Origin: UBA2365 sp964594045
GTDB lineage: Bacteria; Bacteroidota; Bacteroidia; Chitinophagales; Saprospiraceae
NCBI GenBank assembly: GCA_964594045.1
Contig: CAZQKR010000035.1
Span: 1-44,057 of the forward strand
DNA length: 44,057 nt
Direction: 5' to 3'
A program made the position numbers and the translations under genes. The notes under the pieces are model-generated. The model searched no databases. It was not told the origin of the DNA and worked only from the letters and a program-made list of their open reading frames with translations. This document shows, piece by piece, positions 1 through 7,521 of this stretch; within the stretch, counting starts at the first letter, position 1; every line of letters begins with the position of its first letter.

Positions 1-168
1 CTGTATTTCAGTATACAATTATATGCATAGTGTACTTTTCGTTTTTGCCCCCTCAATAGAAAAGTTGATTTTAAAAAGGAATAATTAGATATAATGCTCA
101 CTTGCTATAAATAAATGAGCCTGAAAAACGTTTATAGGAAGTGTTCAGTAAGTTGAAAGTTCAGAAAG

Positions 169-199
169 TTGGATTTGTGACCATCCCTCATATATTTTG
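169..199 (+). promoter_or_regulatory. Possible Bacteroidota-type promoter for the DUF4139 gene
   Basis: TTG at 169-171 is followed after 19 bases by TATATTTTG at 191-199. This is one base longer than the Bacteroidota -7 consensus TAnnTTTG, so it is a near match only. It would give a leader of roughly 58 bases before the ATG at 265. The rest of bases 1-264 shows no gene. Confidence 0.3.
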
Positions 200-264
200 C
201 TTTCAGCCCATTTGTATTTTCTCAGGGAAATTATATTCATTTTTATCTATCAAAAACCATTACC

Positions 265-1860
265 ATGAAACATTTCTTTTTCCTCATCGCTCTATTGACC
301 CTCAACATAGCTATCATCGGACAGGAAACTACCTGTAAATCAGTCATCAACAGCGTCACTGTATTCAGGCAAGGCGCACAGATCAACCGAAGTGGAACTG
401 CCAAACTGAAACCAGGACTCAACCACGTGGTCATCACCGACCTGCCTGAAGGATTCAACTCCAACAGTTTAAGCGTCAAAAGTCAATCCAGACTGGAGAT
501 CTCCGCAGTTCAATACCGCATCAATTATGCCCAGGATTTTGAATCCAGCCCGGCATACCACGAATTAAAAAACAAACTGGAAACAGTTGGCAGGCAAAAA
601 GAAGATGAAACGGTAGTGCTGAATTCCCTGAAAGAAGAGGAAAGCATGATTTTGTCCAACAAAAACATCTCCGGAACAAATAACGGACTCAGTGCTGAAC
701 AATTGGTCAAAATGTCGGATTTTTATCGTACCAGGTTACCTGAACTAAAAAATAAAATCCTTGCAAGCACACGGAAACTGGCAGATATAGATAAAGAGAT
801 CGCACGGCTTCAAAAACAGATGAGCGAGATCAGCGCTAAAAACACCCAGCAATACAAAGGTGAGATCGTGATCCTTATAGAGAGCAAAAAAGCCATGGAT
901 GAAATCATAGAATTCAGTTATATCGATCCGAGGGCTTCCTGGGTCACCAGTTATGATCTCAGGCTTGAATCCCTGCAAAAACCACTGAATCTGCAATACA
1001 AGGGCAAGGTCAGGCAGTCAACCGGAGAAGACTGGAAGGATGTTCAGTTGGCTCTGGCAACCGGCAATCCGCAGTTCAACATGCAATTTCCGGTTATCAA
1101 TCCATGGTTTTTATATTATGTTGCGCCCATGTTTGAATATGACAAGAGTGCACCGATGATGCTGGATGAAGTGGTTCAGGTACGGGGTGCCAGAAATGTC
1201 AGGGCAGAAAAAGAAGAAGCTGCCGGAGAGGTAACTGTAGCAAGAGAGAGTGTCACCTTCATGGAGTTCAGCCTGCCAGGCAAATATGCGGTTCCATCAG
1301 ACGGAAAGGAGCATGAGTTTAAAGTTCAGGACAATACTCTGCCGGCGTTTTACCGGTATATTGCCGTTCCGAAACTGGACAACAAGGTTTATCTGGTAGC
1401 CAACGTGGAAGACTGGTCAAAATACAATCTGGCCAGTGGCAACATGAAAATGTTTTTTGAAAGCACCTTTATCGGAAATAATTATTTCAATGCGAACATT
1501 GTGACGGACACATTGTCTATTTCGCTCGGCCCGGACATTGCGATTTCCACCACAAGGGAAAAACTGAAAGATCTGAAAAAGACCCGGTTTTTGTCCAATA
1601 AAAAACAGATCCAATCCGGTTGGGAGATCACGATCCGCAACAATAAATCCGTGGAGGCAGAGATCCTTTTGCAGGATCAGATCCCTTTGGCAACGGACGC
1701 TGAGATGACCATTGAGGCGGATGAATTATCCGGTGGCAAGCTCAATGCAGAAACCGGCATCGTGGAGTGGAATCTCAAACTCAAGCCGGGAGAATCCGTC
1801 AAAAAAGTGATCGCTTATACGATTAAAATCCCTAAGGATAAGCAGGTGGTGTTGAATTGA
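265..1860 (+). CDS. MuiA-like DUF4140/DUF4139 secreted protein
   Basis: A 531-residue protein of the mucoidy-inhibitor MuiA family, whose biochemical role is not established. A Sec signal peptide is visible (about residues 1-19). The DUF4140 N-terminal region spans roughly residues 25-120. A charged, coiled-coil-like stretch rich in E, K and L follows at about 95-200. The DUF4139 beta-rich region fills about 205-525 and includes the family-typical W-x-S-Y-D-L after a YIDPRASW block. The start was chosen because the ATG at 265 leads straight into the signal peptide. It stands alone: the next gene begins 34 bp downstream but is much more AT-rich and looks unrelated. Length and domain order are normal for the family. 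The family assignment is firm; the function is unknown. Confidence 0.85.
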   Translation: MKHFFFLIALLTLNIAIIGQETTCKSVINSVTVFRQGAQINRSGTAKLKPGLNHVVITDLPEGFNSNSLSVKSQSRLEISAVQYRINYAQDFESSPAYHELKNKLETVGRQKEDETVVLNSLKEEESMILSNKNISGTNNGLSAEQLVKMSDFYRTRLPELKNKILASTRKLADIDKEIARLQKQMSEISAKNTQQYKGEIVILIESKKAMDEIIEFSYIDPRASWVTSYDLRLESLQKPLNLQYKGKVRQSTGEDWKDVQLALATGNPQFNMQFPVINPWFLYYVAPMFEYDKSAPMMLDEVVQVRGARNVRAEKEEAAGEVTVARESVTFMEFSLPGKYAVPSDGKEHEFKVQDNTLPAFYRYIAVPKLDNKVYLVANVEDWSKYNLASGNMKMFFESTFIGNNYFNANIVTDTLSISLGPDIAISTTREKLKDLKKTRFLSNKKQIQSGWEITIRNNKSVEAEILLQDQIPLATDAEMTIEADELSGGKLNAETGIVEWNLKLKPGESVKKVIAYTIKIPKDKQVVLN

Positions 1861-1894
1861 GGGGAAAACCTGATTAAATGAATACTGAAGCAGA

Positions 1895-2476
1895 ATGCAG
1901 AAAAAACTGATCTTTTTGGTGACTTGCATTGCTTTTGCAAACCAAAGTTGCAAATTTTCTGACCAAAACAAGAAGGTCAACCCGGTGATTGTAGATTCTA
2001 TTGTACATATGGCTTTACTGGATTTTAAAAGCTCAATGGGAAAGAATCACATGATGAATCATACCGATTATTACATTATTGATACAATTGGTTTTCCTAC
2101 AGAATATGACGATTGGAACATTATGCAAGCTTTTCCTTTAGTTGAAAGAAATAGCGAAAAAATTAAAATTAATTCTCGGGAAACAGGGGAAATTTTTGCA
2201 AAGTACCTCAAAATGTATTATCCACAAGGTAAAATCGCATTTCAGAATGACACAATTTTTAACATGCCGATCAGGCAAAGAGAAGAAAAACTACGAAATG
2301 AGAATTCGGTATCTTTCAAATATTCTGATGTTTATTGGATAAAAGCAAAAGATGAGTATTTTATGAGTTTCCACTATTCTTGTGGACGACTATGTGGTGG
2401 AGAATATTATTTCAAATTTAGAATAAATGATCAGGGGAAAATAGAAAATATTGAATTAAGTAGAGCTGAAGCATAA
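1895..2476 (+). CDS. Hypothetical lipoprotein, first of a tandem pair
   Basis: A 193-residue protein I do not recognise. It opens with a lipoprotein signal peptide whose lipobox ends ANQSC (Cys at residue 19), so it is probably anchored on a membrane. The C-terminal third carries a CGRLCGG motif in the context DEYFMSFHYSCGRLCGGEY, followed by a short strand pattern ending GKIENIE. The following broken gene (2567-3124) shows the same skeleton: N-[DE]-[TS]-I-F-x-M-x-I, DEYF, CG-[RK]-x-C and GKI. The two are therefore tandem paralogues. The base composition is visibly more AT-rich than the upstream gene, which suggests later acquisition. The paired cysteines could form a disulphide or bind metal; that is inference. 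Confidence 0.65.
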   Translation: MQKKLIFLVTCIAFANQSCKFSDQNKKVNPVIVDSIVHMALLDFKSSMGKNHMMNHTDYYIIDTIGFPTEYDDWNIMQAFPLVERNSEKIKINSRETGEIFAKYLKMYYPQGKIAFQNDTIFNMPIRQREEKLRNENSVSFKYSDVYWIKAKDEYFMSFHYSCGRLCGGEYYFKFRINDQGKIENIELSRAEA

Positions 2477-2566
2477 AAAGTCCAATTATAATTAATCGAC
2501 CATCCTCAAATATAGATACGTTAAAATCATTTATTTGATTTGAGTGTCTTAAAAGTGCAATTAATC

Positions 2567-3124
2567 ATGAAAGATATATCGATAATAATATTTTGTTTTG
2601 GATTGGTTTTTTCATCTGGGTGTAATTTACCTAACAAAAATGAAATACCTGAAGAAATTTTACATCAAATATACCTTCATACCTTATTATATTTAAAAAC
2701 CCCCCCATCAACAAAAAAAATATATTTTGAAACAACGACCCACAACATTATATCGGGTGTAGATATTTATTGAGGTAATAATAAAGGTAGTAATAAATTC
2801 CAAGCTTACGAATGGGGATCAATTATTGATACTACCACATTTATAGAAACTCTTCATGCTACATTTGATATTTCAGACATTCAAGTATTGAATGAATCAA
2901 TATTTTCAATGAATATAGAAGATTTATATAAAAAGGTTGAGTCTGAGAGATCTATAGTATATATTTTTTCAAAACTATATAAAAGTTATTCTTCAGAAGA
3001 TGAATACTTTTTTGCAATTCAAGTATTTTGTGGAAAAAGATGCAGTATGGGGGCAACTTATCAACTTAAATTAGAAAATGGAAAAATAAGAGAATTAAAA
3101 GGTATTAACCATAGTATTTCATAG
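2567..3124 (+). pseudogene. Lipoprotein paralogue interrupted by one in-frame TGA
   Basis: Reading from the ATG at 2567, a lipoprotein signal (lipobox FSSGC) leads into 68 codons before TGA at 2771-2773. The same frame then continues open from 2774 to the TAA at 3122-3124. There is no frameshift: removing the one stop gives about 185 codons, close to the 193 of the intact neighbour. The sequence after the stop keeps the family skeleton (NESIFSMNIED, EDEYFF, FCGKRC, NGKIRELK). The simplest reading is a nonsense-mutated copy. A sequencing error or a recoded stop is possible but unsupported. It is strongly AT-rich: the 60 bases from 2881 contain 12 G+C, against 29 in the 60 from 961. Confidence 0.7.
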
Positions 3125-3148
3125 TTTTAATATACAATCCACCATTAG

Positions 3149-3238
3149 GACTGAAAACAAAATATAGCAACGATATTTTGAAAAGTTATTACCAAAAGTA
3201 TTTTGTTTTATCTTTAATAACTTATTTTGTCCTCAGTC
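3149..3238. repeat. Nested inverted repeat next to tRNA-Glu
   Basis: The arm at 3149-3164 (GACTGAAAACAAAATA) is complementary to 3223-3238 at 14 of 16 positions. Inside it, AAGTTATTA (3183-3191) pairs with TAATAACTT (3215-3223). No coding sequence is present. It could be the transcript end of the lipoprotein pair or a small palindromic repeat; neither strand has a clear T-run after the stem. Confidence 0.4.
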
Positions 3239-3284
3239 TTTTGCTCGTCAACATAGGTTCAATTCCCCAATCCAAACCACGAAT

Positions 3285-3320
3285 AAACAAAAAACCCTCG
3301 CAGTAATCATACTACGAGGG
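3285..3320 (-). terminator. Rho-independent terminator of tRNA-Glu
   Basis: On the minus strand, 13 bases past the tRNA 3' end, CGAGGG (3320-3315) and CCCTCG (3300-3295) form a stem. It extends by AGTA/TACT pairing across one mismatch around a four-base loop. The stem is followed by a T-rich run (TTTTTTGTTT, 3294-3285). Confidence 0.75.
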
Positions 3321-3332
3321 TTTCTTCAGATG

Positions 3333-3404
3333 CAGCCCGTAGGGGAATTGAACCCCTGCTACCAGAATGAAAATCTGGCGTCCTAACCCCTAGACGAACG
3401 GGCC
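3333..3404 (-). tRNA. tRNA-Glu (anticodon TTC)
   Basis: The minus strand folds into a full cloverleaf of 72 bases. The acceptor stem is GGCCCGT/ACGGGCT (G-T at the outermost pair), the D-arm includes TCGTCTAGGGGTTAGGAC, and the anticodon stem CCAGA/TCTGG encloses TTTTCAT with anticodon TTC. The T-arm is CAGGG GTTCAAT TCCCC-like, and the discriminator is G. CCA is not encoded. A matching promoter lies upstream and a terminator downstream, so it is a single-gene transcript. Confidence 0.95.
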
Positions 3405-3443
3405 AAAGATTATAATTTGCTAATGTTCTTTAAAAAAGCAGTG

Positions 3444-3473
3444 CAAAGGTAAATTTATTTTTTTTTCTAACAA
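3444..3473 (-). promoter_or_regulatory. Promoter of tRNA-Glu, Bacteroidota consensus
   Basis: On the minus strand TTG (3473-3471) is separated by exactly 19 bases from TACCTTTG (3451-3444), a full match to TAnnTTTG. Transcription would begin near 3437, about 33 bases ahead of the mature tRNA. Confidence 0.7.
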
Positions 3474-3492
3474 ATATTTTTTAAAAATTTTA

Positions 3493-3918
3493 TCAGGATT
3501 TATTGGGTAGCACCATGGTGGTCAATCTGGATACGCAAAGCAGTTCACCGGCCTCATTGCGGATCTCAATGTTCCAGACATGCAGTTTACCTCCGATCTT
3601 CACAGGTTCCACCCTACCCGTCACCATCCCGGAGGTGGCAGATTTCAGATGATTGGCATTGATCTCGATGCCTACCACGTGATAATTATTGTAATCTACT
3701 ATCATTGCCGAAGCTACACTGCCCAACGTTTCCGCCAGGGCAACCGAAGCGCCGCCGTGCAACAGACGCATTGGCTGAACCGTTCTGTTATCCACGGGCA
3801 TGGTAGCTATAATATAATTTTCTCCTATCTTTGTAAATTCAATCCCCAGATGCTCAACCATCGTATTTTTGGATAATCCGTTGAGTATTTCCAGATTGAA
3901 ATCGTTTTTCCAAATCAT
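3493..3918 (-). CDS. PaaI/MenI-like hotdog-fold acyl-CoA thioesterase
   Basis: A 141-residue single hotdog domain of the PaaI/YdiI group, which hydrolyses acyl-CoA or aryl-CoA thioesters in the cytoplasm. The signature is the helix HGGASVALAETLGS (residues 54-67). The Glu at residue 63 sits where the catalytic acid lies in this family and His54-Gly-Gly precedes it. The terminal beta strands LHVWNIEIRNEAGELLC and RLTTMVL are typical. The frame is open further upstream to 4068, but that extension overlaps the divergent ArsC gene and does not resemble the family, so the ATG at 3918 is chosen. No menaquinone or phenylacetate genes are adjacent, so the substrate cannot be named; a DHNA-CoA hydrolase is one candidate. 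Confidence 0.85.
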   Translation of the reverse strand: MIWKNDFNLEILNGLSKNTMVEHLGIEFTKIGENYIIATMPVDNRTVQPMRLLHGGASVALAETLGSVASAMIVDYNNYHVVGIEINANHLKSATSGMVTGRVEPVKIGGKLHVWNIEIRNEAGELLCVSRLTTMVLPNKS

Positions 3919-3930
3919 AAAAACCACTTT

Positions 3931-4269
3931 ATGTTGATCTATCACAATCCAAGATGCGGTAAAAGTAGGGAAAGTTTGGCATTTCTGAAAGAACTGGGCT
4001 TTAATCCTGAGATAAAAGAATACCTCAAAACACCACCTGCATTTGACGAACTGGCCGACCTTATCCAAAAGCTTGGCATTTCACCTGTCGAACTGATCCG
4101 TCAAAAAGAAAAATTGTTCGCTGAACAGTTCAAAAACCTGCAGCTGACCGACGAAGAATGGATCCGTGTGATGGTGGAAAACCCGGTATTGATCGAAAGA
4201 CCCATCATTTTACACCAAGGTAAAGCGGTGATTGGCAGACCAAAAGAAAATATCCTTCAAATTATTTGA
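3931..4269 (+). CDS. ArsC-family thiol reductase
   Basis: A 112-residue thioredoxin-fold protein of the ArsC/YffB/Spx family. The N-terminal HNPRCGKSR carries the single redox cysteine at residue 9, matching glutaredoxin-linked arsenate reductases (HNPRCxKSR). The ERPIILHQGKAVIGRP segment near the end holds the conserved basic residues. The family either reduces arsenate to arsenite using glutathione/glutaredoxin or acts as a general thiol reductase of unknown substrate. No ars transporter or ArsR regulator is nearby, so a dedicated arsenic operon is not supported. It starts 12 bp from the divergent thioesterase. The next gene begins with an ATG 2 bp after its stop, so the two are very probably co-transcribed. 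Confidence 0.85.
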   Translation: MLIYHNPRCGKSRESLAFLKELGFNPEIKEYLKTPPAFDELADLIQKLGISPVELIRQKEKLFAEQFKNLQLTDEEWIRVMVENPVLIERPIILHQGKAVIGRPKENILQII

Positions 4270-4271
4270 CC

Positions 4272-5069
4272 ATGACAGACTTGAATTATACTGATTTGAA
4301 TAAAAAAATGTGGAATGATCGCGTTGACGTTCATACACAATCCGCCATGTATGATCTGCCGGCCTTTATAGCAGGAAAAACTTCACTCAACGATATCGAA
4401 CTGGAGCTGTTGGGTGACATACGGGGTAAAAACATCCTGCATCTTCAATGTCATTTTGGTATGGATACGCTTTCCCTTGCGCGAATGGGAGCAAAGGCCA
4501 CCGGCATTGACTTTTCGGAAAAAGCCATTGAAAAAGCCAGGGAACTGAATGAACAGCTTGGACTTGATGCGGAATTCATTTGTGCTGATGTGATGAAACT
4601 GGACGAGCTTTCCCTTGGACTATTTGACATGATTTTTTCTTCTTACGGAACGATCGGTTGGCTGCCTGAACTAAAAACCTGGGGTAAAAACATACAAAAC
4701 TTATTAAAACCGGGAGGTAAATTCATTTTTGTGGAATTCCATCCTTTCATCTGGATGTACGATGATGCATTTTCAACTTTAAAATACAGCTATTTCAACC
4801 TGGAACCCATCATTGAAGAATCCATTGGAACATATGCCGATAAAAAAGCTGAACTTCAGCATACCTGTGTCGGGTGGAATCATCCATTGACAGATGTTCT
4901 GGGAAGTCTTTTGAATGAAGAAATGCAACTCACAGACTTTAAGGAGTATGAATATTCTCCGTATAATATTTTTCCGGATGCTGTTCTAACACCCGGTGGT
5001 TTTATGATCAGAAACATGGAAAACAAGCTTCCTTTGGTTTACAGCCTGGTGGTGAAGAAAGTAACTTGA
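4272..5069 (+). CDS. Class I SAM-dependent methyltransferase
   Basis: A 265-residue cytoplasmic methyltransferase with a Rossmann-type SAM site. Motif I is NILHLQCHFGMDTLSLA (about residues 54-70), followed by the acidic GIDFSEKAI loop that would bind the SAM ribose and by FICADVMKL. The region LLKPGGKFIFVEFHP is the usual post-motif strand. The substrate is unknown. I chose the ATG at 4272; a TTG at 4266 would overlap the preceding stop by a few bases. It follows the ArsC-like gene by 2 bp, so both are likely read from one message. The GxGxG loop is replaced by a Cys-His version (LQCHFG), which is common in this subgroup. Confidence 0.8.
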   Translation: MTDLNYTDLNKKMWNDRVDVHTQSAMYDLPAFIAGKTSLNDIELELLGDIRGKNILHLQCHFGMDTLSLARMGAKATGIDFSEKAIEKARELNEQLGLDAEFICADVMKLDELSLGLFDMIFSSYGTIGWLPELKTWGKNIQNLLKPGGKFIFVEFHPFIWMYDDAFSTLKYSYFNLEPIIEESIGTYADKKAELQHTCVGWNHPLTDVLGSLLNEEMQLTDFKEYEYSPYNIFPDAVLTPGGFMIRNMENKLPLVYSLVVKKVT

Positions 5070-5096
5070 GTTTATTTGTGAAAAAAAGTATATTTG
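5066..5096 (+). promoter_or_regulatory. Promoter for the OmpA-like lipoprotein
   Basis: TTG at 5066-5068 and TATATTTG at 5089-5096 are separated by 20 bases and match the Bacteroidota TTG/TAnnTTTG promoter. The predicted start of transcription, near 5103, leaves a very short leader before the ATG at 5119. The -33 element overlaps the stop of the methyltransferase gene. Confidence 0.6.
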
Positions 5097-5118
5097 CGGC
5101 AAATTCCGAATGGTTTTT

Positions 5119-6057
5119 ATGAATCTGAAATACATATACCTTTTTCTGCTTTTCTTATTATTCAATGGTTGTGTCAGCAGTTCACAGTATTTCCGTCAGG
5201 TAGAAGAGAACAAATTGCTCTCTGCTGAAATCCGGGCACTAAAATACCTCAATGAGCAGAACGAAAAGCTGAAAAACACCGTTTCTGAACAAAACGAAAA
5301 GCTATATCTGTGCGAAAACAAGCTTTCCGATACAGAACAAAAAATGAAAAGCCTGTATCAGCAAAACCAGAATCTCCAGCTGGACCAGGAAAAAATGAAT
5401 GAGCGTAACAAAGCTTTACTGGAAAAGGCTTTTGAAGATAAAAAAATCCTTACTGAAGAATTGATCGCCAAACAGGTCTTGCTCAATGAAAAGGATAAAA
5501 CGATCCGGCGCCTGGAACAGAGAATTGCTGTTCTCCGGAATGATACGGACGCTCCATCTGACCTGCTCCCTGAAGGAACTTCAGTCCGTAAGGATGCGGA
5601 CTCAGATTCCATTCTCCTTGTGGCGACACGGGATCAGCTTATTAAAAATTTGGGTCTTCTGGCGCCCGGAGAGTTTTTGGTGGAACAAAAACCCGGCGGA
5701 ACACTCGCAGTCATGTTATTTGAATCCTTGCTTTTTGAGCCAAAAAGTGCCCGGTTGACTGAGAAGGGAAAAAACACGCTGCTGAGTCTGATCAGACTGC
5801 TGAATACCCGAAATATCAAAGATGTCTGTGTAGAGCATATGATGGATCAGGAGGTTACCGGGGAATCCGAAAGTGATCTGAGTGCAGGACGTCTGGTCAC
5901 AGTTTATCAGGCATTCCGTGAATCCGGTATCAATACAAAACAATTGGTATTGCCTGTTCAAAAAAATAAGGATCAGGCAGCAATAACACCAATCCATCAG
6001 CCCGGGGCTACCCAAAAGATCAGAATTGAATTTAAACCGGATCAGGTGAAAGACTAA
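5119..6057 (+). CDS. Coiled-coil lipoprotein with OmpA-like C-terminus
   Basis: A 312-residue protein with a lipoprotein signal peptide (lipobox LFNGC, Cys near residue 18). A long heptad-rich coiled coil follows at about residues 25-140 (repeated NEKL, EQNEK, LEKAF patterns). The C-terminal 110 residues resemble a diverged OmpA peptidoglycan-binding domain: LLFEPKSARLTEKGKNTLLSL corresponds to the usual F-x2-xSAxLTxxG, and LSAGRLVTVYQAFRESGI to the SxxRAxxVxxyL-x2-GI part. The canonical Asp and Arg that hold diaminopimelate are only partly present (the Arg of SAGR is kept), so peptidoglycan binding is likely but not certain. It probably tethers the outer membrane to the wall. The ATG at 5119 is preferred over 5110 because it starts the signal peptide cleanly. 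It has its own promoter and terminator. Confidence 0.7.
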   Translation: MNLKYIYLFLLFLLFNGCVSSSQYFRQVEENKLLSAEIRALKYLNEQNEKLKNTVSEQNEKLYLCENKLSDTEQKMKSLYQQNQNLQLDQEKMNERNKALLEKAFEDKKILTEELIAKQVLLNEKDKTIRRLEQRIAVLRNDTDAPSDLLPEGTSVRKDADSDSILLVATRDQLIKNLGLLAPGEFLVEQKPGGTLAVMLFESLLFEPKSARLTEKGKNTLLSLIRLLNTRNIKDVCVEHMMDQEVTGESESDLSAGRLVTVYQAFRESGINTKQLVLPVQKNKDQAAITPIHQPGATQKIRIEFKPDQVKD

Positions 6058-6060
6058 ACT

Positions 6061-6095
6061 AAAAGCACCGTATAACAATGATCATGTGCTTTTTT
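6061..6095 (+). terminator. Rho-independent terminator
   Basis: AAAAGCAC (6061-6068) pairs with GTGCTTTT (6086-6093) around a 17-base loop, followed by further T residues. It lies 3 bp past the stop of the OmpA-like lipoprotein gene. Confidence 0.6.
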
Positions 6096-6109
6096 AAGTT
6101 TGAATAATT

Positions 6110-7441
6110 ATGTCAGACTCTTCATGCAAAATAATATCACGCAATGTTCCTTTACAGGTTGTTTTAAACTGTTTTCCTGATTTTCCGGGTAAAGTAAGTA
6201 GAAATTCAGTTTTTTTCAGTAAAAGCTTTTTGATCCTGATTTTCATAATGGCAGGTTCGGTCATCCTTTCAGCACAACACAGAAACTGCGGGATTGATCA
6301 TCATATTTCTTGGTCAAAACTGCGGGACTTTGCACAAAAACACCAGGATTTCGGGAAAACAACAGCTGATGCTGAAAGATTGAATCTGAGAACCAACCAA
6401 TATTTTCACCTGGTTTTCCATATCGTGCTGGAAAAGGGTCGTCCGGCCATCACCCTTGATCAGATCGAGGCACAGATTGAAGTGCTGAATGAAGCGTTCA
6501 ACGGAACCAATGAAGACAGAAGCCTGGTTCCCGAAGATTTCAGGCCTTTTGCAGCGAATTGCGGGATTCAGTTTTGTCTTGCCTACACTGATGATGGGGC
6601 GGGTTTAAAACCTGCAATACAGCAAAAAACCACAGACCAGGTCTTTTTCGGCGATCTGCTGAACCAGGAAGGAAAGCAGCTGATCAAATATTCTGCATTG
6701 GGCGGCTACGACCAATGGAATTCACAAAGTTACATCAACATCTGGATCGCAGAATTAAGCGCATTTCAGGGTTTTGCAACTTTACCCGGTGAAGGTCCCG
6801 ATATCGAAGCGGGCATAGTCATCGATCCTGATTTTTTCGGATATTTTCCGGACGATCCGGGAAAGCAGCCATTCAACCTGGGTAAAACACTGGTGCATGA
6901 AATGGGTCATTATTTTGGTTTACTGCATCCATGGGGGTTGGTTCCGGACTGCAACTCAGACGATGGTGTTGAAGACACACCGGTTCAGGGAGCGATCTAT
7001 TATGGTTGCCCGCAGCATCCCCGTTTTTCATGCGGGAGTGCGGATATGTTCATGAATTTCATGAATTTTGCGGATGACGAATGTCTGGTATTTTTCACCG
7101 AAGGCCAGAAATCAAGGATGTGGGAAATGATATGGACCTACTATCCGGATTTGACCCGGGATCAGTTCTGCAGGGAACTAGAACCCGCAGATTCACCGGT
7201 TGATCAGGTCTGGATCAGGTATCAGCTTCTTCCGGCGAGATTACGACTCGAAAGATCCACACCGGATCAGTCCAAAATACGATATCATTTATTTGATGTT
7301 ACGGGAAGAATTGTGGTTTCCGGCAATTTTTACGGAGAAAGTGTGAAAGATATTTACCTCAATCATATCGCTCCGGGTATTTATATATTATTTTTGCAGG
7401 ACGATAAAAAATTTATCTCCTGGAAATTCGTTCTGATGTAA
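6110..7441 (+). CDS. Secreted M43-family zinc metalloprotease with T9SS sorting domain
   Basis: A 443-residue secreted protease of the pappalysin-like M43 family. The zinc site HEMGHYFGLLH occupies residues 263-273 (His263, Glu264, His267, His273), and the Met-turn region MFMNFMNFADDEC lies near 313-325. Paired cysteines around the site (CNSDDGVEDTP, YGCPQHPRFSCG) are family-typical. The last 75 residues, including YHLFDVTGRIVVSGNF and APGIYILFL, form a type A T9SS C-terminal sorting domain, so the protein should cross the outer membrane and be surface-attached or released. The hydrophobic signal segment lies at residues 38-54, unusually far from the ATG at 6110. A downstream non-ATG start is possible. 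Confidence 0.85.
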   Translation: MSDSSCKIISRNVPLQVVLNCFPDFPGKVSRNSVFFSKSFLILIFIMAGSVILSAQHRNCGIDHHISWSKLRDFAQKHQDFGKTTADAERLNLRTNQYFHLVFHIVLEKGRPAITLDQIEAQIEVLNEAFNGTNEDRSLVPEDFRPFAANCGIQFCLAYTDDGAGLKPAIQQKTTDQVFFGDLLNQEGKQLIKYSALGGYDQWNSQSYINIWIAELSAFQGFATLPGEGPDIEAGIVIDPDFFGYFPDDPGKQPFNLGKTLVHEMGHYFGLLHPWGLVPDCNSDDGVEDTPVQGAIYYGCPQHPRFSCGSADMFMNFMNFADDECLVFFTEGQKSRMWEMIWTYYPDLTRDQFCRELEPADSPVDQVWIRYQLLPARLRLERSTPDQSKIRYHLFDVTGRIVVSGNFYGESVKDIYLNHIAPGIYILFLQDDKKFISWKFVLM

Positions 7442-7521
7442 ATGTATTTTTTTCGCTCAGAAAATCCCAGTGATTAAATATACAACTTATCAAATAACTA
7501 TAAATTATAATTTATTTTAAT

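Noticed and set aside
3256..3268. A 13-base copy of the tRNA-Glu T-arm (GGTTCAATTCCCC), possible attachment site
   Set aside because: It is inverted relative to the tRNA and too short; attachment sites give direct repeats of the tRNA 3' end.
3931..4269. Arsenic-resistance operon
   Set aside because: Only the ArsC-like reductase is present; no ArsR, transporter or ArsA is nearby and the partner is a methyltransferase of unknown target.
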